A DNA stretch of 64,000 nt from Anisus vortex (Eukaryota > Mollusca > Gastropoda > Planorbidae). The translations under genes and the position numbers were made by a program. The notes beneath the pieces were generated by a model. That model had not been told where the DNA came from and did no database searches. It was given only the letters and a program-made list of their open reading frames with translations. Positions 58,801 through 64,000 of the stretch are shown piece after piece (positions within the stretch are counted from its first letter, which is position 1; the number at the start of each line of letters is the position of its first letter). The DNA is taken from positions 28,409,441-28,473,440 of the forward strand of contig OX421506.1 of assembly GCA_949126835.1 (NCBI GenBank). The letters are read 5' to 3'.

Positions 58801-59069
58801 GCATGTCTGTGCTATGATTATTCATGAACAATTTTGTCTGTGTGCCCCCCAGGACACATTTGGCAGGGCGAAGACGTGGGTGAAGGAGCTCCAGCGCCAG
58901 GCCAGCCCCAACATTGTGATAGCCCTGGCTGGGAACAAGGCAGATTTGGCCAACAAGAGAATGGTGGAGTACGATGAGGCACAGTCTTACGCAGAGGAGA
59001 ACAGCTTGTTATTTATGGAGACATCAGCCAAAACAGCAATGAATGTGAATGATATTTTCCTTGCAATAG
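46047..59069 (+). CDS. RAB5: RAB5 small GTPase (partial: last exon off the window)
   Basis: Master GTPase of early endosomes. Coding exons 46163-46325, 57995-58146 and 58853-59069 (phases 1 and 0, then 1) give 177 codons plus one base. A 5' UTR part starts after cctgcag at 46047. The start chosen is the ATG at 46163 ([20 protein letters not shown]); the frame is open upstream but has no earlier ATG. Motifs: P-loop GESAVGKS (27-34), switch I Thr52 in ESTIGAAF, WDTAGQE (74-80, Gln79), NKAD (133-136), ETSAK (161-165). Positions coincide with human RAB5A. The prenylated C-terminus (about 35 residues) must be right of 64000 or unrecognised. Intron 1 is 11.7 kb, of which 7.2 kb is LTR-2. Confidence 0.95.
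46163..46325 (+). CDS. RAB5: RAB5 coding exon 1
   Basis: 54 codons plus one base, from MATRSG to YQESTIG, with the P-loop at residues 27-34. The donor is ATCGGAG|GTAATT. The open frame past the donor is intron. Confidence 0.95.
46503..46704. repeat. Three-copy tandem repeat, 67-bp period
   Basis: GATTGAGACCTGGATGAATG starts at 46504, 46571 and 46638. Copies differ by one or two bases. RAB5 intron 1. Confidence 0.92.
48655..48865. repeat. Minisatellite of TATACACTGTAGTAGTATAC-type units
   Basis: Diverged units of about 50 bp built on GTATACACTGTAGTAGTA and CACTGTATATA. Contains many short palindromes. RAB5 intron 1. Confidence 0.75.
49069..49086. repeat. Poly-G run
   Basis: GAGGGGGGGGGGGGG-type homopolymer in RAB5 intron 1. 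Confidence 0.7.
49860..49901. repeat. Long G-rich tract
   Basis: Two G-homopolymers of about 22 and 10 bases separated by AAGGT, after a T-run. Strong G-quadruplex potential; a likely sequencing trouble spot. Confidence 0.75.
50190..50440 (-). mobile_element. SINE family C copy next to LTR-2
   Basis: Plus-strand landmarks are GTTCACCAGTTTCTGTGGTC, TGTGTGGCCAGCACAATGCC and CAGGGTTTAAACCCTGGGAC. The last, read on the minus strand, is a B-box-like part of a tRNA-derived head. It matches the older copy at 32696-32860. LTR-2 starts 6 bases beyond it. Confidence 0.55.
50446..50899 (+). repeat. LTR-2 5' LTR
   Basis: 454 bp, TG...CA, same sequence as 57231-57684. Contains AATAAA-type signals in its middle (about 50635). 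Confidence 0.93.
50900..53032 (+). other. LTR-2 leader
   Basis: 2.1 kb without a significant frame. It has repeated TTCAAATCCGATGTGACAC units (51270-51395), many AATAATAAT runs and an A-run at 52809-52833. Such a long untranslated leader is unusual for a coding element. Confidence 0.6.
53033..56065 (+). CDS. LTR-2 polyprotein: gag, protease, second gag-like module, integrase ends
   Basis: 1010 codons, no stop. In order: a Lys/Glu coiled coil (about 25-120); gag domain 1 (about 128-290, [20 protein letters not shown]); an Asn-rich NQNFSN repeat region around 355-425; a CCHC knuckle [14 protein letters not shown] (339-352); aspartic protease [12 protein letters not shown] (Asp478); a second gag-like module (about 629-695, [20 protein letters not shown]); an integrase HHCC finger (His785, His792, Cys822, Cys825); the start of the integrase core PFYKIAVDI joined in frame to the C-terminal GPF module ([10 protein letters not shown]); then a duplicated tail motif TLNKCC.IL. 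The remaining catalytic integrase residues, RT and RNase H are all missing. It probably makes particles and processes them, using enzymes from a relative; this is inferred. Confidence 0.9.
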   Translation: MESKVQLLYDEAELLAKKYGITDKKEYQEFVENKVKQLKKELADKERDERAELRAHEIKQKELDNEIKQKQLELEMNKEKELKTLEMNKEKELKETQLKLAHELELAKLQNTKVEQTNNEKSKHSVRFKMPPFDGKEKIVDFLNLFEATCKGYGIPISEYYIHLIPQLKDKGREALSHIDKEITDYAIIKEQLIKFFIHSEDYYRQKFHNFILTDKIEPRAFVSEVKTFLLTWLDLVKIDTKNPNEIIEIMVVDKVLEQASKPLFTHIMERKVKTVESLIDAISNFKDSHPNVELTKQNQTVNTIQHRRRSYSPPRSRHNQFGNRKKFGNQPKSNNYRCIFCNGTNHSSEYCYRNNNARGRNFNPNFNRSNVDHRGFSNQNFSNFDNRNFPNQNFSNFGNRNMPNQNFSNNNVPNQHVGRQDFPNTQNRPQSNFQNGRNRGKLNNSTSQSNNVIFENRGQLILFPAYVEGKTTYCLRDTGSSIICIDESIIPNQKPTNIIRVDTIKLANGSTIKCPITIIDIDCPWLTGKAEAAIMKNCVAPLIIGNSFNVKHDNSFDIFQKWMNEKSNDLNLKPVLLQNEKLVDLPEQEFYPALQTFNFLQTIGKSENNILNETPNIDLSINNEKDNPIPKWNGTEKLEQYVSKFESQCEINNVPKELHAISLCRHLEGHKQIFNIAKNQISDFTKMKSEILSYIDSPHKKETQMKKTENISLINMPFDELTLKQEQKEDPYIIKMVSEIEKGQIKNKNIEIINGILCRKDTKLDVTQIVIPKTLTVKVIQISHNNALSGHLSSKKTVCKLKKNFWWPKMEKDLKTFIKSCDTCLRHNKKDSKHKAPIQMTDTINKPFYKIAVDIKENIHKNMRKLEVGNKVLVYLPIGSGNTMEWRGPFEIIFKLSDVFYKVNINNKEKIVHLNNLRTYEENKVIENKSEDDLIIENKSEDDINKSEHAKTTLNKCCSILKSYNRENKSKIIEIKNKPDNDISKSEHRKITLNKCCEILRNFSKKTEV
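56066..57230 (+). other. LTR-2 3' non-coding region
   Basis: AT-rich. Includes a minisatellite of ATCAATAATA units (about 56645-56745). No frame of note. Confidence 0.6.
56645..56745. repeat. 10-bp minisatellite (ATCAATAATA)n
   Basis: About eight to nine tandem units, some ATCAATAAGA, within LTR-2. Confidence 0.9.
57231..57684 (+). repeat. LTR-2 3' LTR
   Basis: 454 bp. Directly followed by the cttat duplication, then by RAB5 intron sequence. Confidence 0.93.
57690..57994. other. RAB5 intron 1, right end
   Basis: Intron tail with a dispersed repeat (GGTTTGGGAAAGCTGATAAA) that also occurs at about 46750 in the same intron. Ends in the exon 2 acceptor. Confidence 0.55.
57995..58146 (+). CDS. 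RAB5: RAB5 coding exon 2
   Basis: Acceptor is tttgcag|CTGCATTC and donor AATCCA|GTGAGT. It encodes [40 protein letters not shown] and [11 protein letters not shown]: switch II and the interswitch, nearly identical to human RAB5. Confidence 0.96.
58270..58845. repeat. Minisatellite filling RAB5 intron 2, about 37-bp period
   Basis: The unit GATTATTCATGAACATGTAC plus CAGCGTGTTTGTGCTAT repeats. The last four or five units (58660-58835) are near-perfect and earlier ones are decayed. It runs up to the exon 3 acceptor. Confidence 0.85.
58853..59069 (+). CDS. RAB5: RAB5 coding exon 3
   Basis: Acceptor is ccccccag|GACACA and donor AATAG|GTGAGT. It encodes [28 protein letters not shown] and [20 protein letters not shown]. 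Ends in phase 1 before the missing final exon. Confidence 0.95.
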
Positions 59070-59990
59070 GTGAGTCTGGTGCAGCTGCTGCACTCTCATT
59101 TTCATAATGGCTTTTACAAAACTAAAATTTAAAAGGAAAAAATGGCAGATAGGTAGTTTGTAAGAGATAGTTATGTAGCTTGAATTGAGTTAACCCTTTT
59201 AAGTCCAGTTTTTGTCCAAGAGAAAAAGTAAAAAGCAAAGAGTGGATTAAAAGGACTGATGGGCTGAAAATTGTTAAAACAGCAATTGGCTGTTGATTAA
59301 ATGATAGGGGTTTAATGGTCTAATAGAGAGTTATTCGCTGGTTCAAATGATTTCTTTTTAGAGTCTTGAAGGCTTAATTTTTCTTTATTTTTAAATGCTA
59401 ATTTATAACCACTTCTAATATCCTAGTGCAGGGCTGCCTACTGTTACGGTTTCGGCCGTAACATTACGATTTTGGTACCCAAAATACGGTGTTACGGTAC
59501 GGTTAAAATCTGTTACGCTTTTTATGGTCCAGTGGAAAAAATATTTTCGCTTAAAAAAATTATCCGAAAATGTCCGAAAAAAAAGTTTGATTGTTATTAC
59601 TGTCCGATACGGTAACTAGTAGACCTTTTCCCGAATGTTTTGTTAGTTCTTTTACGTTTCCGTTTTCTTAACGGCGCTTTAAAAAATCCCACCAAAAAAG
59701 TCCGAAAAATACGGTAAACGGTCTTTACGGTCCGATGCGGTAGCTGGTATTATTAATACTATTACCGTATATTTCCCACTGTAAGCATGGAAATATGGAA
59801 AATAACTTTTTGCAATTTTACAGATTAAATAGATCTGTAAAAGCTACAGAAAAAAATTTCATAAACTACAATGAACAGGAATCTAGAGATCTAAAAATGT
59901 AAAAAAAATATAATTATTTGTGTTATTTTATTTATTAAACACCATATAAAATATGTAAAAAATATAATTATTATTTTATTTATTTATTAA
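59070..59990. other. RAB5 intron 3, left part
   Basis: Non-coding. 59430-59760 is a TACGGT-rich block with inverted pieces (GTTACGG / CCGTAAC), probably an old element whose ends were not found. Confidence 0.4.
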
Positions 59991-60291
59991 ATATTGTAAT
60001 CGGGCTAAAAAATAGGCAAGTCATTTTATTTAACAAAAAGCTCAATTGCCCGGTGTTGCCTGTGGAAAAAAAAATACATAGCCCTATAGCTACAGATAAA
60101 AAAAATTATAACCTACAATGAACAGAAAGCTTTAAATCTAATAATTTTTTAAATATATTTCTTTTTTTATTTACTTAAAATATTTTAGAAAGTAATTTAA
60201 AACAAAATTTGTAATTGGGTTAGAAAAAGGCATGTGTTTTTATTCAACAAAAAAGTTAGGACTATTCCTTTGGATGAGAATCAAACACCCG
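59990..60291 (-). mobile_element. SINE family A, piece left of the TIR element
   Basis: Carries CAATTGCCCGGTGTTGCCTG and, at 60279-60291, GATTC-containing B-box-side sequence when read on the minus strand. It continues in sense at 63281 once the 60292-63279 insertion is removed. Confidence 0.55.
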
Positions 60292-60515
60292 CATAGCTGC
60301 CAACTCTCCTATTTATTCCTAGATTCTCCAGTTTTTTATATCCTCACCAGGAAATAACTTTATTACATAGCTGACAACTCTCCCGTTTATTCCTAGATTC
60401 TCCAGTTTTTTATATTCTCACCAGGAAATAACTTTATTACATAGCTGCCAACTCTCCCGATTATTCCCAGATTCTCCAGTTTTTTATATTCTCACCAGGA
60501 AATCCTGGAACTTTT
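60292..60515. repeat. Subterminal tandem repeat, 74-bp period
   Basis: Three units starting CATAGCTGCCAACTCTCC at 60292, 60366 and 60440, each with AGATTCTCCAGTTTTTTATA. Each copy repeats the element's own terminus. Confidence 0.9.
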
Positions 60516-63279
60516 TACAAAAGTCCAGGAAAATCAAGTTTCTAAATAATCACATTTCTAAATAGGCCCATGGGTGCCACTTGTCCGGATTATCCCGTAA
60601 ATCCGGACTCGCGTGGCTAAATATTTTTCGGCTCCGGATTCGTGAGATTTAATTTACTTTGGTTCCGGATTCGTGGATTAATTTTAAAAAATTTACGATT
60701 CCAAAATCGCGATACGAAACCCGGTTCGGTAAGAATCGGATCTGCTATAAATAGACCTAATGAGTTTACTTAGACCTAGTAGGCCTACTGTAAACCATAC
60801 CTACATAGGCCTACAGTATTAGCCTATAAGCTTAGTTTAGTGAAATGTGTCACGCTATGTGGTAGGATATTTTTGTTTTATTTTTTTTTAATTAAAAAAA
60901 AAATGGAAGGAAAATAATGTAAGCTACCTAAATTTTCCCGCCGCCTAGATTTTTATCGCCATATCGGTAATTGGTAATTCCCGACTAGGCGACTGTTTCA
61001 CAACTCTGTGTAGACTAGGCCTAACAATATAATATGACAGGTTATTGTCTTTTGAATGGAAAGATTAAAACTGTTTTTTTCCTCCATTATGCTAAAAATG
61101 TGTTTTTTATCAGCCCGCTAAAATGAAGGCGACAAAATATGAATAAATTAATCTATTGGAGCAATGTCACAGTTAGGCCTACTGTTTAATATATAGGGCC
61201 TACATTGCGGTCATATTTATTAGGCCTAATGAATGGAGTAAAACAGTCGGTGTAGTGTGTAGAACTAGTAACTGAAGGACTGCATTTAAATTGTAAGGTG
61301 GCTCGGCAACCTCTTATCAACTGTCCTGAATTACAGCCATCGTATTTGTAAAGAACATATTTTTTGGTTTGCTTGGAACGGTTTCAGACTTAAGTAAAAA
61401 AAGAAAAAGGTAGATTTAGTTTCATACAAGTCTGCGAATAAGCTTAGGCCTATACGAAATCTGGTAATGGTGGAAATCTCCTTTTTTCTGACAAAAGAGA
61501 AGTTTTGAAAACATTTTTCTTTTATGCCGGCGCATATTTTTTTCTAACAATATCGGACATAATAAAAAAGAAAACAAGAAAATAAAAAAATAATGTTGAT
61601 TGAAAATTAATTTCCAAACGAAGTTTTAAATTCTTTGTGTCGCGCATTCGCGAATTTCCTCATTTTCATAATAAAATAAAAATACGTCATATCACTGAAC
61701 TATATAAAACAAATGTGTATTAACTCATTTGCTACTAACCTAGTTTCCAAAGACACCCGGGAAAGTACTAGCCAAAGGGAAGGAACTCCGTATTAAATTT
61801 AGTAAATTATTTTTAAATATTTTTTTTAATGACTAAATATTCCCCAAATGGAATAAAAATTACATCATAAAATAGATAAATATCTTAGCTTTCTGGAAAG
61901 GTATACTTTTATACATAAAAAATGCCGAATTATCGGTAGAATCATTCGCTGAGTGTTGCAAACCTATGATTTGGCTACTAAATATTATCGCTAGCCCTAC
62001 CGTCAAAGTTTGATAAAGTATAATAAATCCCAAAAATCGAGTTGTAATGGAAATTCATCTAAGTCTATATCTGCAGCATTCTTATTATCAGAACTGTTGT
62101 TAAATGTTATATTTAGAGGTATAGAGCTATTGATAAATAAAGTAAAAAATTAAAAGCGAAGGCTATAAAAAAAAGTATTACAAGACGAAAGGTCACTAAA
62201 AACTACCCGTATTTTGAACGCGCAGCGCAAAAAAACGAAACTAGATAAAAACATCCGGTTTTTATTAACGAAACAGACTATATTCCTACTTTTTAAAAGC
62301 CGTGCTTGCAGTATTTAAAAAAAACCAGAACGCATGGCGAAAAATCAAGAAACGACAATAGGTTAGTCACACACGTGGCGACCGCTTTAGGGCGCATTAG
62401 TACGGAGGGGGGTAGGTCGCATTGAGTCGCAGTAGTAGCAAATGAGTTAATCCTTAAGGTTTTATTTTTTCCCGCTATTCAGTTATTAGGCATTTGAAGT
62501 TACAGACTAGATTCAATAGTTTACTAGTTAACATGTTATTCTAAATTAACTAAAGTATCATATGTCTAAGAGTTAAAGTCACAAGGATTAGGATACAATA
62601 TTTAAATTACATTTATTGGTAACTGACCTAGAAAATACAGAACAAAGTAAACGGTAATAAAGAAACACTATATTATTTTTTTTTATGTAGTCTAGGGTCA
62701 CTGTTTTTCCCATTCCCCAAACTATAAGCTTTAATAAAATATATAGGTTTATAGGCCTATATTTAATGTAAAAATATATCATAAAAGAAAACGAAATAAA
62801 AGCAGAATCTTCTACATCATTGTATATATTGAAATAAGGTTCAGTGACTTTTGCATATGTCTGTCAACCTAGTAGAATCCTCTTCATCATTATATATATT
62901 GAAATATTGTTCAGTGACTTTTGAATATGTATGGCATAGGCTGGAATTGGTTGAGTTGTCAAAAAAAGCTTAGTTTATTTATTTCTTTTTAATTATAGTT
63001 TTCATATGTATGTTTATAAAGGTAAATTAATTTATGTTTAACTGAACTGGTACAGACCAATATCTTAAAAAAAAATCTGATTAAAGATTTATTTTCTGTG
63101 GTCTGAAAAATAGGCCTAATTGAATTTGACCTTTAAAATGCACCAGATAGCACCATTTTAAATCTAGCTAAAAAAAAATTCCGGACCCCCCCTCCCAGCG
63201 GTCTAGACGTTTTGCGCCGTCGATTTGGCGCTTTGCGAAAAATATTAAGTCTTTCCCATCAGGAAAGTTGGCAGCTATG
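60292..63279. mobile_element. TIR element, about 3.0 kb, 6-bp TSD, no transposase
   Basis: Perfect inverted ends catagctgccaact and agttggcagctatg, flanked by cacccg on both sides (60286-60291, 63280-63285). Three 74-bp repeats of the left end (60292, 60366, 60440) follow immediately. No frame above about 65 codons, so non-autonomous or gutted. It is inserted into a SINE. The superfamily is unknown; a 6-bp duplication is atypical for hAT. Confidence 0.75.
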
Positions 63280-63280
63280 C

Positions 63281-63605
63281 ACCCGTCTCTGATGCATCTA
63301 AAATATAATTATTAGATTTTACTTACAGAAAACATTTTAGGGAAGCTATAAGTCCTGAAATTCATTACAATCTTTAAACAACACGTGATGTTAATGGAAA
63401 TTTAAAAAAATGTAGAAAAAGAAAGCTATCAGTGGGGAATTGAGCCCAGGTCGCCCGCACGGCAGTCGGAAACGCTAACCACTCAGCTAGGGAAGACACC
63501 TGCCGATAGCGAAATTGCAAAAGTAAAACATGAGACAATAAGGTCACAAGTCTTTAACCAATGGGGATCGAAGTCCACACACACAGTCTACTATATATAT
63601 ATAGA
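63281..63605 (-). mobile_element. SINE family A copies, right of the TIR element
   Basis: On the minus strand, 63500-63432 gives A box TAGCTGAGTGG and B box GGGCTCAATTCC, a tRNA-like head. The TATATATATA start lies at about 63600. The part next to 63281 belongs to a second SINE that the TIR element split. Confidence 0.6.
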
Positions 63606-63840
63606 TGACACATTGATTTGTAATTGCACTGAGGGGCTTGGTTTTTAATGTGCTTCCAGTTCTGAGGTGAAGTCACTACTTGCAGACTACTAAAAACATT
63701 TCTATTTTTTATAATAAAAGATCAAGTCACTGACATATATGATTTTAAACTAGCAGTAACTCTTAATGAATATAAACAATAACAATGAAACAAATGCAAA
63801 TTTTTCTATTTAAATACCCAATTCCTTTAAATAACTAATT
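63606..63840. other. Non-coding
   Basis: AT-rich, probably RAB5 intron 3; no feature seen. Confidence 0.35.
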
Positions 63841-64000
63841 ACCGTATATATACTCGCGTATATAAGCTGCACTTTTTTAACAAAAAATTTTGACAAAAAG
63901 TAGGGGTGCGACTTATACACCCGACACTGTATTTGAAAAAACATCACTACTCTATCATAAAGTTTCCTACATAACCCATATAGTTGATTGGAGTTATGTA
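63841..64000. mobile_element. MITE left end, cut by the window
   Basis: Starts accgtatatatactcgcgta with TATAAGCTGC and later GTGCGACTTATACACCCG, the inverted inner pair typical of a widespread CCGTATA..TATAAG MITE type. The right end is outside. Confidence 0.45.

Noticed and set aside
59430..59765. TACGGT-rich segment as a complete transposon
   Set aside because: A terminus-like start (gcagggctgcctac) has no inverted partner within reach, so the boundaries are unsupported.
60292..60515. Regular repeats resembling a CRISPR array
   Set aside because: Direct head-to-tail tandem units with no unique spacers, tied to a transposon terminus, in eukaryotic DNA.
63100..64000. Final RAB5 exon (Lys-rich linker and CC prenylation motif)
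   Set aside because: Searched to the end of the window for an AG followed by a KKLPK-like frame and found none; it is presumed to lie beyond the edge.

Overview
The window looks like nuclear DNA from a mollusc, most likely a heterobranch gastropod. It is AT-rich, its genes are split by GT-AG introns, it is crowded with hAT-like MITEs, tRNA-derived SINEs, LINE tails and Ty3/gypsy-type elements, and the palindromic octamer TAGGCCTA recurs about 28 times. The species is an inference; no marker gene settles it.

Three conserved animal genes could be rebuilt exon by exon with matching splice phases. (1) CASD1, minus strand, 2105-7908: the first eight coding exons (289 codons) of a sialic-acid O-acetyltransferase, with the SGNH catalytic Ser, Asp and His visible; the membrane half lies off the left edge. 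(2) CASC3 (Barentsz/MLN51), plus strand, 12699-30909: twelve coding exons, 3105 nt, 1034 residues, an exon-junction-complex core protein with a clear SELOR region and a long extra C-terminus. (3) RAB5, plus strand, coding exons at 46163-46325, 57995-58146 and 58853-59069: an early-endosome GTPase with all G motifs; the last roughly 35 residues are beyond the right edge. A candidate promoter and non-coding first exon for RAB5 lie near 33.5-33.83 kb.

Mobile DNA fills much of the rest. Two recent LTR retrotransposons lie in or just before RAB5: LTR-1 (38984-45884, minus strand, 1035-bp LTRs, TSD gtat) and LTR-2 (50446-57684, plus strand, 454-bp LTRs, TSD cttat). Both keep one long open gag-protease-integrase frame but lack reverse transcriptase. 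LTR-1 carries the start of an RT domain after its integrase, so its parent had a copia-like gene order inside a Ty3/gypsy element. LTR-2 has a second gag-like module between protease and integrase, and has lost the integrase core in frame. Other elements are an internally deleted LINE (9.96-11.77 kb), a LINE 3' end at 8.2 kb whose hairpin tail is shared by a SINE family at 35 kb, several hAT-like MITEs with matching 8-bp target duplications, a 3-kb TIR element (60292-63279) inserted into a SINE, and a 186-bp satellite in CASC3 intron 1.

The three host genes are not an operon and act in separate processes (Golgi glycan acetylation, mRNA surveillance/localisation, endosome traffic). The window has no tRNA gene with a full cloverleaf, no rRNA, no CRISPR and no bacterial-type features.
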